Notes under the pieces: generated by a model
Told to the model about the DNA's origin: nothing
Seen by the model: only the letters and a program-made list of their open reading frames with translations
The model's database searches: none
Assembly: GCF_022267315.1 (NCBI RefSeq)
Contig: NZ_JAIKLE010000026.1
Span: 1 to 64,000 of the forward strand
Length of the DNA stretch: 64,000 nucleotides
Direction: 5' to 3'
Source: Maribellus maritimus
GTDB lineage: Bacteria > Bacteroidota > Bacteroidia > Bacteroidales > Prolixibacteraceae
Translations under genes and position numbers: made by a program
Part shown: piece after piece, positions 17,043 to 26,733 of the stretch
Layout of the letters: every line of letters begins with the position of its first letter
Position numbering within the stretch: the first letter of the stretch is position 1

Positions 17043-19445
17043 ATGAAAAACTTTTTAAAACTGGCATTTCGCAGACTACTTCGAAAAGGAGAACATACAA
17101 CAACACGAATCATCTCACTTATAGCCGGACTGGCATTTGGTATTTTGTTGTTGTCAGAGGTATTGTATTATTACAGCTTCGACAGTTTTTATCCTGATGC
17201 CGGGCGCATTTATATTGTTCAGGAAAACTTTAAACGAGATAAATCCTCAGATAAGTTGGATAGCTGGGGACGTGTAAGCGGTGCAGTTGCTCCCGGTATG
17301 AAAGCAGAGGTTCCGGGTATTGAAGCAGCAACTCGGTTAAACAGCATTGGTTCATCCGTTTTTTATACTGAAGATAAAAAAAGCTACTCAGCGCAATTTT
17401 CTCTGGCCGACGAACATTTGTTTGATGTGCTGCCCCGCCCGATGGTTAACGGAAACCCAAAGGATATACTCAGCAGTCCGATGACCTGTATGATCTCAAG
17501 TAAGATTGCAAAGGAAATGGGGGGAGATGTAACAGGCAAAATCATTGAATTAAAAGAATATCCGGGAAGAAAACTGACCATTGCCGGAGTATTTGAAGAA
17601 CTTCCTGAAAACACCAACTACGAATATGACGTACTGATATCAATGATTTCCACAGGGCAATTTTTCTCCTGGGATGGTTCTACCAACTGGTTAGGAAACG
17701 ACCGTTATTATGCCGCAGTAAAACTCGCTCCCGGAGTAGATCCTGAGAGTATGGCGCCGGCCATTCGAAAAATGCAGATAAAATACCAGGATATTGAAAG
17801 CCTGGAACAACAGCAAGGGGGAATGGTGTTGAAATACACACTAAAACCAATCAAAAAATTATATTCGAGTGGCGTGAAAGATATGATTCTGATACTTGCT
17901 ACAATTGCTTTTGCCGTATTATTTGTCTCTCTCATGAATTACACGTTACTTACGCTTAGCGCCTTAATAAAACGAGCAAAAAGTTCGGCCATACATAAAA
18001 CATGCGGTGCCGAAGCAAAAAACCTTCAGCAGCTGATTTTCTCGGAAACCTTTGTTTTATTTCTGATTTCGTTTGTAGGTGCATTCCTTCTCATCTTGAT
18101 TTTAAAACCGCTGGCGGAAGCGCAGGTAGGACACAAACTTATTTCGGTGTTAAATCCTGTTGTTATCTGGCCTTTACTTTTTCTGATTATAACACTGCTA
18201 ATTTTAACCAGCTACCTTCCAGGGCGTTTTTTTTTCCGTGTTCCGGTGGCAACAGCCTTTCGCAATTTTCAACAAAAAAAGAACAGATGGAAACTGGTAT
18301 TACTTTCCTTCCAGTTTGTGGGTGCATCATTTATCTTGACAATGTTGGTAATCGTAAGCATGCAATATAGCAGTATTATTAATGCCAACCACGGATACCG
18401 GACAAAGGGAGTCTATTATGGTTCAACCAGTGGAATGGAAGCCGAAAAAATTTCTACGCTGTTAAATGAATTGCGTGCAGTACCGGGAGTAGAAACAGTA
18501 GGGATGGGCTGTGGAGTACCAATTGAAGGAGCTTCAGGCAATAACATCAATTCACCTGATAAAGAAAAAGAGCTGTTTAATGTAGCTGATTTTTATTGGG
18601 TAGACGAAAATTACTTTTCGATATTAAACATTCCGGTTCCTGAAGGAGAAGGTTTTACACAACAAAATTCGGTGACCAATGACGTGCTGATTAGTGAAAA
18701 AGGCGCAGAAAAGCTAAAAGTATTTAATGGATGGAAAAATGTGGTTGGCGAACAGGTCGACATTAGTGAACACGGACAAACAACGATCAGGGGCGTTTTC
18801 CCCGATTTTATTATCAACACAATTACTGCTCCCGACCTTCGGCCATCGGTATTTTTCTATTTCCCCCAGAAAAAATTTGAACAGGAAAGAGCTGAACGTT
18901 CTTCTTTTTCATTTTACATCCTCCTGGAAGTAAACAAAACTGCTGAAGTGGGAATGTCAAAAAGGATAACAGATATTTTCAATCAGTTTCTGCCTCATCA
19001 GGATGCGGTTATACATAGCCTTGAACAGGAGCAAAAATACAGCTACCAGGCTGAGAAAGGTTTCCGTAACGCCATGATGGCCGGGAACATTGTTATCCTG
19101 TTGATCACAATTATCGGTTTGCTTGGATACACTTCAAACGAAGCCGCGCGTCGCCGAAAGGAATTGGCGATTCGCAGAATTAGTGGCGCAAATCTTACCG
19201 ATATTCTCCGGGCTTTTATTGTTGATCTGGAATACATAGCTATACCAGCGGTATTACTCGGATTAACAGGAGCATGGATTACCGCCCACAAATGGATGCA
19301 GAATTTTGCCTCAAAGATTGATCTTCATTGGGGAATATTTGTTGCCTGCAGCCTTTTTGTATTGTTAATGGTAGCAGTAATAGCCGCTGCAAATTATACC
19401 CGTACAGCCAACCGGAATCCGGTTGAAGCTTTACGCTATGAATAA
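17043..19445 (+). CDS. FtsX/MacB-type ABC permease P1 (divergent, first in array)
   Basis: 800-residue fused two-half permease: one helix near 22-44, a periplasmic domain, three helices around 280-400, a fifth helix, a second periplasmic domain and three C-terminal helices. It is the outlier of the array. The first periplasmic domain lacks the usual FGxxNPVGK turn (here GGDVTGK). The first cytoplasmic loop reads IHKTCGAEAKNLQQ and the second KELAIRRISGANLTDIL instead of KEIGIRKVNGAKVSEI. Only the last residues RNPVEALRYE agree with its neighbours. As the first intact permease after the ATPase, it may be the ancestral partner. An ORF-free, remnant-bearing spacer separates it from P0. Confidence 0.92.
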   Translation: MKNFLKLAFRRLLRKGEHTTTRIISLIAGLAFGILLLSEVLYYYSFDSFYPDAGRIYIVQENFKRDKSSDKLDSWGRVSGAVAPGMKAEVPGIEAATRLNSIGSSVFYTEDKKSYSAQFSLADEHLFDVLPRPMVNGNPKDILSSPMTCMISSKIAKEMGGDVTGKIIELKEYPGRKLTIAGVFEELPENTNYEYDVLISMISTGQFFSWDGSTNWLGNDRYYAAVKLAPGVDPESMAPAIRKMQIKYQDIESLEQQQGGMVLKYTLKPIKKLYSSGVKDMILILATIAFAVLFVSLMNYTLLTLSALIKRAKSSAIHKTCGAEAKNLQQLIFSETFVLFLISFVGAFLLILILKPLAEAQVGHKLISVLNPVVIWPLLFLIITLLILTSYLPGRFFFRVPVATAFRNFQQKKNRWKLVLLSFQFVGASFILTMLVIVSMQYSSIINANHGYRTKGVYYGSTSGMEAEKISTLLNELRAVPGVETVGMGCGVPIEGASGNNINSPDKEKELFNVADFYWVDENYFSILNIPVPEGEGFTQQNSVTNDVLISEKGAEKLKVFNGWKNVVGEQVDISEHGQTTIRGVFPDFIINTITAPDLRPSVFFYFPQKKFEQERAERSSFSFYILLEVNKTAEVGMSKRITDIFNQFLPHQDAVIHSLEQEQKYSYQAEKGFRNAMMAGNIVILLITIIGLLGYTSNEAARRRKELAIRRISGANLTDILRAFIVDLEYIAIPAVLLGLTGAWITAHKWMQNFASKIDLHWGIFVACSLFVLLMVAVIAAANYTRTANRNPVEALRYE

Positions 19446-19478
19446 GTCCGGGGAATCGGAGCCGACTGCTCATAAATA

Positions 19479-19497
19479 AAAGCTGAGATATAAATAA
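19479..19497 (+). repeat. Ghost tail between P1 and P2
   Basis: A short decayed copy of the permease 3' end (AGCTGAGATATAAATAA, from an ancestral GAAGCTTTGAGATATGAATAA-like end) lies after the intact P1 stop and before the P2 start. It follows a bulged hairpin (about AGTCCGG to CCGACT, 19445-19468). Confidence 0.5.
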
Positions 19498-19512
19498 AAA
19501 GCAACAAAAAGA

Positions 19513-21885
19513 ATGTTAAAACACTATCTAAAATACGCTATCCGAAATTTTAAATCAAACCGGCTGGTTTTTGCCGGAAGTATTTCCACCGTGTTTTTAG
19601 GAGCATTATGTATCTCGCTCCTTTTCACATACATCCGCAACGAACTTTCAATGGATAATTTCCATAAACGGGAAAAAGATATTTACCTGATCACTTTAAA
19701 AGACTCACCGGAAAGTAAACCCGAAGCCTGGGAAGCTGATTTATTTTTTAAATTTAATTACAAAGATTATCCCGAGATTGAAAGCTTTACCGATATAAAA
19801 AAATATAGAGAAGGTGAAATCAAATTTACTTATAATGAACATTCTTTTTCACCTGAAGGAATAGTTGCCGACAGCAGCTTTTTTGAGGTTTTTGATTTTC
19901 AGTTAAAAGTTGGAGATAAAGCTGCAATATTACACGATCCGGATGCAATCATTTTCAGCCAAAACATGGCGAAAAAAATATTTGGAGATGAAAATCCAAT
20001 TGGGAAATACGTTACCATTACCACACGCGAACAAAAGATTTATACCGTAAAAGGTATTCTGAAACCTTTGCCTTCCAACAGCTCAATTACATTTGACTTT
20101 ATCATTCCCAACCACTCGATGCAATACAGCCGGATGGGCGGAAATTTCATTTTGGCAAACAGCAGTTTTAATGAGGTTGAATTTTCTGAAAAAATAAAGG
20201 ATTTGGGACATTACAGAGAACGTTTTAAAGAAAGTACTACTGGCATCTACCCTTTAAGTAAAATGTATTTCGAGGGAAACAACATTAATACTCAGGGAAT
20301 CATCTCCAAACACGGCGACAAAAAAAACATCAATGTCTTGTATGCAATTATTGCTGTAATTTTTATTATTTCACTACTCAACTTCACCAATCTGCAAATT
20401 ATCAATATCAATTTTTCAATTAAAAACATCGGGATTAATAAAATTACGGGAGCTGGTTCAAAACACATTTTATTACAAAAATTTACCGAAATCCTCCTGC
20501 TTATTTTTATTTCTTCCTTTATTATCACGCTGGCGTTTCACATCGTTTTGCCTCATTTTAATCAAATTGCCAGAGTAAACTTAACGCCCGATATTTGGCA
20601 AGTTTTTCTTTTAAACAGCCTGATTCTTTTTGTATTAATTACCGGGGCGATGATTTACCCGTCTTTTGTTTATTTTTATCTGCCTATTACCAAAAGTTTA
20701 AAAAATCAGAGTTTTGCACCAACTAAATTAGCCGGGAGAAAAGTACTTACAACCCTGCAATTTACGCTTTCATTTGTCCTGCTTACTGCGTCGATAGTAG
20801 TTGTTAAACAACTGAATTTAATGCTTGATAAAGACCTGGGATTCGATTCAAAGAATATTGTTAGCACACAACTTTTTCATGAACCCAATTATAGCGGAAC
20901 CCGTGAAGAGCAAATGAAGCAACATCAGGATTATCAAAATAATTTTCAATATGCGAAAAATGAGTTGACGGTTCAAAGTTCGATTAAAAGTTTTTCACTT
21001 GGCAATTCCCCAATTCAGCCCTTTGAGATGTCGTGGAAATTAAACAACGAAGAAAAAGATTACACCACGGAAAAATCTCTGGCTATAACACCTGAATATG
21101 CCAATCTTCTGGGATTAGAAATTATTGAAGGCCGATTTTTTAACCGGGAAGAGGACAAAAACCGCGATGAAAAGGTAGTAATTAACGAAGCTGCAAAAAA
21201 ATATTGGAAAATAACCGACATTTCCACGGAACAAATCAGGAGTAGCTCATGGGGAGCATATGACATTATCGGAGTTGTTAAAGATTTTAATTTCGAACAT
21301 CTTTCGGTAAAACCACAACCTCTTGTTATACTTTATTTTGAAGATATGGAAGATAACTTTCTGATTCAGTTTGAAGAGGGTGCAAACCAGACAGGTCTCC
21401 AGTTTGTCCGGCAACTTTTCGAAAAAAACAATCCGGGAGAAACCTTTAACTACACCTTCCTTTCTGATGATATTCAATCGATGTACAATAAGGAAAAAAG
21501 GCTAAGCGAAATTTATATCCTTTTCACCATCATCGCTTATATCATTTCAGCGATTGGGCTGTTTGCCATTACGCTTTACGAAACCCGGAAAAGAATAAAA
21601 GAAATTGGCATTAGAAAAGTAAACGGCGCTAAAATTACAGAGGTGATAACCATGCTAAATAAAGACTTTGTAAAATGGGTGGTGTTTGCCTTTGTTGTTG
21701 CCACTCCAATTTCATATTACATTATGTATAAATGGCTGGAAAACTTTGCCTACAAAACAACTTTAAGCTGGTGGATTTTTGCGTTGGCAGGACTACTGGC
21801 ACTGGGAATTACTTTGCTAACTGTGAGTTGGCAAAGCTGGAAGGCCGCAACGAGAAATCCTGTTGAAGCTCTCAGATATGAATAG
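19513..21885 (+). CDS. FtsX/MacB-type ABC permease P2
   Basis: 790 residues. Helices near 18-41, 272-295, 322-345, 362-388, 413-432, 667-689, 720-742 and 750-773, with periplasmic domains of about 230 residues between helices 1-2 and 5-6. FGDENPIGKYV marks the first domain and IIGVVKDFNFEHL the second. The first cytoplasmic loop is degenerate (IKNIGINKITGAGSKHI), the second is canonical (KEIGIRKVNGAKITEV). It is the first copy in the array with the near-invariant C-terminal module WLENFAYKTTLSWWIFALAG. It extrudes or handles an unknown substrate. 67 bases follow P1 and 76 precede P3. Confidence 0.93.
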   Translation: MLKHYLKYAIRNFKSNRLVFAGSISTVFLGALCISLLFTYIRNELSMDNFHKREKDIYLITLKDSPESKPEAWEADLFFKFNYKDYPEIESFTDIKKYREGEIKFTYNEHSFSPEGIVADSSFFEVFDFQLKVGDKAAILHDPDAIIFSQNMAKKIFGDENPIGKYVTITTREQKIYTVKGILKPLPSNSSITFDFIIPNHSMQYSRMGGNFILANSSFNEVEFSEKIKDLGHYRERFKESTTGIYPLSKMYFEGNNINTQGIISKHGDKKNINVLYAIIAVIFIISLLNFTNLQIININFSIKNIGINKITGAGSKHILLQKFTEILLLIFISSFIITLAFHIVLPHFNQIARVNLTPDIWQVFLLNSLILFVLITGAMIYPSFVYFYLPITKSLKNQSFAPTKLAGRKVLTTLQFTLSFVLLTASIVVVKQLNLMLDKDLGFDSKNIVSTQLFHEPNYSGTREEQMKQHQDYQNNFQYAKNELTVQSSIKSFSLGNSPIQPFEMSWKLNNEEKDYTTEKSLAITPEYANLLGLEIIEGRFFNREEDKNRDEKVVINEAAKKYWKITDISTEQIRSSSWGAYDIIGVVKDFNFEHLSVKPQPLVILYFEDMEDNFLIQFEEGANQTGLQFVRQLFEKNNPGETFNYTFLSDDIQSMYNKEKRLSEIYILFTIIAYIISAIGLFAITLYETRKRIKEIGIRKVNGAKITEVITMLNKDFVKWVVFAFVVATPISYYIMYKWLENFAYKTTLSWWIFALAGLLALGITLLTVSWQSWKAATRNPVEALRYE

Positions 21886-21961
21886 TGAGAAGTATGTAAC
21901 AAATCTTCAAGGTTTAATAAAGTCAAAAAACATTGTGAATATTTAAACTAGAAATACAACT

Positions 21962-24319
21962 ATGTTCCGGATACAATTTAAATTAATGTTTCGTAATTTA
22001 CGGGAAAACAAACTTCATTCGACAATAAATATTTTTGGATTGGCAATTGCCATAACCCTTGTTTTGCTGCTATCTTCTTATGTTTCCAACGAAATATCAG
22101 TCGATTCATTTCACCTAAATAAAGACAGAATATACCGTGTACATGGCGACAATATTGAAACTTTTGCGCCTCCGTTCGGCCAGTATATTTTGGAAAATGT
22201 TGCTGAGGCTGAAAGCTATGCGCGTACTTTTACGATGGATGGTACTTTAACATACGACAACAAAAAGTTCGAAAGTGGGAATTGTTTGTTAACCGATTCA
22301 ACATTCTTCACCATTTTTTCATTTCCAATACTTGTTGGAGATACCAGAGAGCTTTTATCGGCGAACGAGGATGCTGTACTATCGGAGAGTTTTGCAAAGA
22401 AAATTTTTGGCAAAAAAAATCCGGTAGGGGAAAGCATTAAATTTAACGGGAAAGATTTCGTGGTTTCCGGCATTTTTCGTGATTTTAAAGACAACACCCA
22501 TTTTGTTAAGCCAAACATGATTATCAACTTTTCGATGCTACCCAGAATATGGGGAATGAGCGAAGAGAATGCGTTGAAGTATTTTATGAAAGATTATGGA
22601 AACAGCTCCTTTGGACTTTATTTACTGGCGCATAAAAACAGCAACATTAAAGTGCATGAAAAGGAGTTGCTGGAAAAGGCCAAGGAGTTTTACTGGGTTT
22701 TTCAAAACGACAGGAGCAACAAAATCTCTTTTATGCCGCTCGAAGAAGTATATTTTAACCTCTCGGCACGCGATTACATAGGAACGCGGCAGGGTAATAA
22801 AAAATTTCTTAATATTCTTACCATTATTGCATTTTCGATTGTAATAATTGCAGCAATAAATTACATTAATTTAAGCATCACGCAGTCAGTAAAAAGAGCC
22901 AAAGAAGTAGGAATAAAAAAAATTATCGGTTCATTGCGTTGGGGCATTGTCAGGCAATTCTTAATGGAATCGACCATTGTAAGTTTTATTTCAACAACCA
23001 TTGCTGTTTTACTGACAATTCTTGTTTTGCCGGAGTTTAACCGATTGGTAAACACAGCTTTTAAATTTTCCGACATATTTAACAATGGATTTCTGTTCCG
23101 CAGCTTACTGGTTGTTTTCGTAACCGGCCTCATTGCAGGTTTTGTTCCGTCACTTATTCTTTCTGGTTTCAAATCTCTTGAAATTATCAAGGGAGTTCCG
23201 TCGCGACTGAGAAATAGTTTTAGCCAGAAAGCGATGGTTGTTTTTCAATACACGGTTTCCATTGCATTGATTGTAGTTGTTGCTTTTATTATGAAGCAAA
23301 ATAACTATATGAGAAACTATGATTTGGGATTTGATAAAGACCATACATTTTATATACGAATGACCGATGATACGAATAAACAAAAAAATGCATTCGGAAA
23401 CGAGTTAATGAAAATACCTGGTGTTAAAGCTGTTTCTTTCTGCCAGGATTTTCCGGGAGGTCCCATTAATAACCAGTCTTTTGTTTATAACGACAAGGCG
23501 CAGAGTTTTGATCAATTCAGGGTTGATACCGCTTTCTTTTCGGCACTTGGAATCCCTTTAAAAAACAGAATTTCAATTACCGATAATGTTATGGGGGAAG
23601 ATAAGTTCGCTTTGATCATAAACAAAACTGCAGTGAATGATCTGGAACTAGAACCTCCCTACAACGAATTTAGGCTCCACGACAATGTGGTAAAAGTTAG
23701 CGAAGTGGTAGAAGATATGAATTTCAGGTCGTTATATCAAAGACCACATCCAACCATGTTTCAGTTAAGGGATATGAACTGGGCTCCTTATGTATTGGTA
23801 AGAGGATCGGGCAATAATTTAATCGCTGTTGTAACGCAGGCCAAAGCCGTTTTTAAGGACATATCTCCGTCAGACCCTTTAGAGCTAAATTTTATTGATG
23901 ATGCTTTAAATATTGCCTACCAAAAAGAAGAACGCACAGCCAAAATAGTTGGCTATTTTGCCATTTTTGCCATCCTTATTTCGTCGCTCGGAATATTTGC
24001 GCTGGCTGCCTACACCGCTCAAAACCGAAGAAAAGAGATAGGAGTACGTAAAGTGAATGGAGCTCAGATTACACAAATTGTGAATCTGCTAAATATAAAT
24101 TTCGTGAAATGGGTAATTATAGCATTTTTTATAGCTACACCTGTAGCTTGGGTTGCAACAAAAAAGTGGCTGGAAAACTTTGCCTATAAAACAAACATTA
24201 CCTGGACAATTTTTGCCCTTGCCGGTATTCTGGCTCTAGGAATTGCATTATTTACGGTGAGCTGGCAAAGCTGGAAAGCTGCAACTAAAAATCCTGTAGA
24301 CAGTTTGAGATATGAATGA
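21962..24319 (+). CDS. FtsX/MacB-type ABC permease P3
   Basis: 785 residues, same eight-helix, two-periplasmic-domain plan. It is most like P8 rather than its neighbours: both share TFxxPxGxYI early in domain 1, the stretch NSSFGxYxLA before the second helix, and NNQSFxYNDK in domain 2. The first loop is well kept (KRAKEVGIKKIIGSLRWGI); the second reads KEIGVRKVNGAQITQI with LNINF replacing LNKDF. Domain 2 has VSEVVEDMNFRSL. Its end is the variant KNPVDSLRYE. P4 begins only 15 bases after its stop, so the two are certainly co-transcribed. Confidence 0.93.
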   Translation: MFRIQFKLMFRNLRENKLHSTINIFGLAIAITLVLLLSSYVSNEISVDSFHLNKDRIYRVHGDNIETFAPPFGQYILENVAEAESYARTFTMDGTLTYDNKKFESGNCLLTDSTFFTIFSFPILVGDTRELLSANEDAVLSESFAKKIFGKKNPVGESIKFNGKDFVVSGIFRDFKDNTHFVKPNMIINFSMLPRIWGMSEENALKYFMKDYGNSSFGLYLLAHKNSNIKVHEKELLEKAKEFYWVFQNDRSNKISFMPLEEVYFNLSARDYIGTRQGNKKFLNILTIIAFSIVIIAAINYINLSITQSVKRAKEVGIKKIIGSLRWGIVRQFLMESTIVSFISTTIAVLLTILVLPEFNRLVNTAFKFSDIFNNGFLFRSLLVVFVTGLIAGFVPSLILSGFKSLEIIKGVPSRLRNSFSQKAMVVFQYTVSIALIVVVAFIMKQNNYMRNYDLGFDKDHTFYIRMTDDTNKQKNAFGNELMKIPGVKAVSFCQDFPGGPINNQSFVYNDKAQSFDQFRVDTAFFSALGIPLKNRISITDNVMGEDKFALIINKTAVNDLELEPPYNEFRLHDNVVKVSEVVEDMNFRSLYQRPHPTMFQLRDMNWAPYVLVRGSGNNLIAVVTQAKAVFKDISPSDPLELNFIDDALNIAYQKEERTAKIVGYFAIFAILISSLGIFALAAYTAQNRRKEIGVRKVNGAQITQIVNLLNINFVKWVIIAFFIATPVAWVATKKWLENFAYKTNITWTIFALAGILALGIALFTVSWQSWKAATKNPVDSLRYE

Positions 24320-24334
24320 TATAAGAATTAAAAT

Positions 24335-26695
24335 ATGAAACGTTTTTTTAATTCCATATTCAGAAATATGAAACGAAACCCGTTTTATTCGGCAATTAAT
24401 ATTTTTGGGCTCGTTTTAGGTTTCTTAAGTGTATTCCTGATATCTGCCTGGATTAAATATGAACTTAGTTACGATTCCTTTCATTCAAAAAGTAAAGAAA
24501 TATACAGGGTACACCGGTATTTTTATGACCCGGATGGCAACGAAAACCTTCATTTAACAAATGTAGCACCTCCAATTGCACCCCTGTTAAAAAATGAAAT
24601 ACCTGAAATTCAACAAATTGCAAGAGTTAGTAATACAGGAATTGTTTTTAGGGTTGGCGACAAAAAAATATTTGAAGACAATACCTGTTTTGCTGAACCT
24701 GAAATACTCCATATTTTTGATTTTAAAGGCTTACCCAATGATGATAACTTACTAAAAGAACCACTCACTTTAATTGTTTCGGAAGAAGCCGCACAACGAT
24801 TTTTTCAAACGACTGATGCTGTCGGAAAATCGCTGGATGTAAAAGATGAAACAGGAAATAAATACAGTTTTATCGTGCAGGGAGTGTTTAAAAACTGGGG
24901 GCAAAACACCCATTTTAATCCTGATGTTTATATTTCATTTAGTACATACGAATCCATCGTTGGGCAGGAGGAGATGAAAAACTGGAGTAGCAATAACTAT
25001 ACAACATTTGCCCTTATTCCGCACCTGCCGGAGAATATCGATTCCAAACTGGATGGTTTTATCAACAAACAATTCGAAAATGGAACGGAGTGGACAAAAA
25101 TAAGAATGGAAGCGCTTACCGATATCCACTTTGATTGGTACAGCAATCGTTCATATATTTATATTCTTGCATCAGTTGCATTACTGATTCTTATTCTTGG
25201 CAGCATTAACTACATGAATTTAAACGTAGCAATGTACACCAAGCGCTTAAAAGAAATCAAAGTAAAAAAAGTAGTGGGAGCTTCCAAAAAAATCCTCATC
25301 CTTCAGCTAACAGCGGAATCGGTTTTCTTTTGTTTTATTTCAGGATTACTGGCCTTGGGAATTATCCTGTTTATTTCCTCCGGAGTAGATCAGATTATAG
25401 GAAACAATTTTCATTTGAAAATAGCTGAAAATACAGATTTAATAGCAGGTATTGTTATTTTATCTGTTGTTACAGGAGTTCTTTCGGTTCTTTATCCGGT
25501 TCTGATTGTTTCATCTTTTAAACCGGTAATTTCAAGCGGAAAAGAAAAAATAAATACCGGGAATAATACATTCCGCGGTGGATTGGTAACCTTTCAGTTT
25601 GCGGTTTCCATTGCTTTGGTAATTTCATTTTTCTTTGTTTTCAGACAGATAAACTATTTACACGATAAAAACTTAGGCCTCGACAAAGAAAATGTGATTG
25701 TTATACCCTCCACTCCCCAGCTCAACGAAAAGCTGGATGTATTTAAACAACAGTTGGCGCAGAACCCGAACATTCTTTCAGCATCGGCGTCAAAAAGAAC
25801 ACCATCACAGGGTCTTTTGGATTCCGGTTCAGCAGAAGTCGTTTCCGACGGGAATTCCAATCCTATTGATTTCAGGCTGGCCAACATCAGGGTAGACGAA
25901 GATTTCCTTACGACCTACAAAATTGAACTTGCAGCAGGTGTAAATTTTGATAAGTTTAGTGAATCCAACACTGGGTATCTTCTCAATGAAACTGCCGCAA
26001 AAAAAATAGGCTGGGATTCGCCGGAAGATGCAATCGGTAATCAAATCAACTATAGCGGACAAGTGGAAAGAATAATAGGCGTAACCAAAGATTTTCACTA
26101 TGAGTCGTTGCACATCCCACTTGCTCCGGTGATTATGATGTACCGTCCCGAAAGTTTTACCACAGTATCCATTCGGATTACTCCTTTCGAAAAAACCAAA
26201 ACTCTGGCTTTTATCGAGAACATCTGGCAACAATATAATTTACAGGAAAATATTTTCTCGTATGAATTTATAGATGATCGCTTTAACCAGCTATATACGG
26301 CCGAGGAAAACATAAAACAGCTCCTGAACTATTTTATGATAATTGCTCTTTCAATTGCCATTCTCGGGTTAACAGGATTATCGATGTTTATTATCCAACG
26401 AAGGGTGAAAGAAATTGGAATAAGAAAGGTAAACGGAGCCAAAGTCTCGGAAGTAATGGCTCTGCTGAACAAAGACTTTGTAAGATGGGTAGTTATTGCT
26501 TTTGCAATTGCGACACCTGTTTCGTGGTTTGCCATGATTAAATGGCTCGAAAGTTTTGCATATAAAACTACTTTAAGTTGGTGGGTATTTGCGCTGGGCG
26601 GAGCACTGGCTCTGGGGATTGCCTTGCTCACTGTAAGCTGGCAAAGTTGGCGCGCAGCAACGAGGAATCCCGTTGAAGCCCTGCGATATGAGTAA
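24335..26695 (+). CDS. FtsX/MacB-type ABC permease P4
   Basis: 786 residues. Helix 1 is at about 18-41 (SAINIFGLVLGFLSVFLISAWI), followed by ELSYDSFHSKSKEIYRVHR. The first domain has lost part of the FGxxNPVGK turn (FFQTTDAVGKSL). Cytoplasmic loops are KRLKEIKVKKVVGASKKI and KEIGIRKVNGAKVSEV. Domain 2 contains IIGVTKDFHYESLHIPLAP. The C-terminal module is intact except WLESFAYK for WLENFAYK. Phrases such as AEPEILHIFDF in domain 1 recall P18 (GDPEIFQIFDF), so these two may have related specificity. Confidence 0.93.
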   Translation: MKRFFNSIFRNMKRNPFYSAINIFGLVLGFLSVFLISAWIKYELSYDSFHSKSKEIYRVHRYFYDPDGNENLHLTNVAPPIAPLLKNEIPEIQQIARVSNTGIVFRVGDKKIFEDNTCFAEPEILHIFDFKGLPNDDNLLKEPLTLIVSEEAAQRFFQTTDAVGKSLDVKDETGNKYSFIVQGVFKNWGQNTHFNPDVYISFSTYESIVGQEEMKNWSSNNYTTFALIPHLPENIDSKLDGFINKQFENGTEWTKIRMEALTDIHFDWYSNRSYIYILASVALLILILGSINYMNLNVAMYTKRLKEIKVKKVVGASKKILILQLTAESVFFCFISGLLALGIILFISSGVDQIIGNNFHLKIAENTDLIAGIVILSVVTGVLSVLYPVLIVSSFKPVISSGKEKINTGNNTFRGGLVTFQFAVSIALVISFFFVFRQINYLHDKNLGLDKENVIVIPSTPQLNEKLDVFKQQLAQNPNILSASASKRTPSQGLLDSGSAEVVSDGNSNPIDFRLANIRVDEDFLTTYKIELAAGVNFDKFSESNTGYLLNETAAKKIGWDSPEDAIGNQINYSGQVERIIGVTKDFHYESLHIPLAPVIMMYRPESFTTVSIRITPFEKTKTLAFIENIWQQYNLQENIFSYEFIDDRFNQLYTAEENIKQLLNYFMIIALSIAILGLTGLSMFIIQRRVKEIGIRKVNGAKVSEVMALLNKDFVRWVVIAFAIATPVSWFAMIKWLESFAYKTTLSWWVFALGGALALGIALLTVSWQSWRAATRNPVEALRYE

Positions 26696-26733
26696 AAATT
26701 GGATATTGAGCCATCGGATAAAAATAAAAAATT

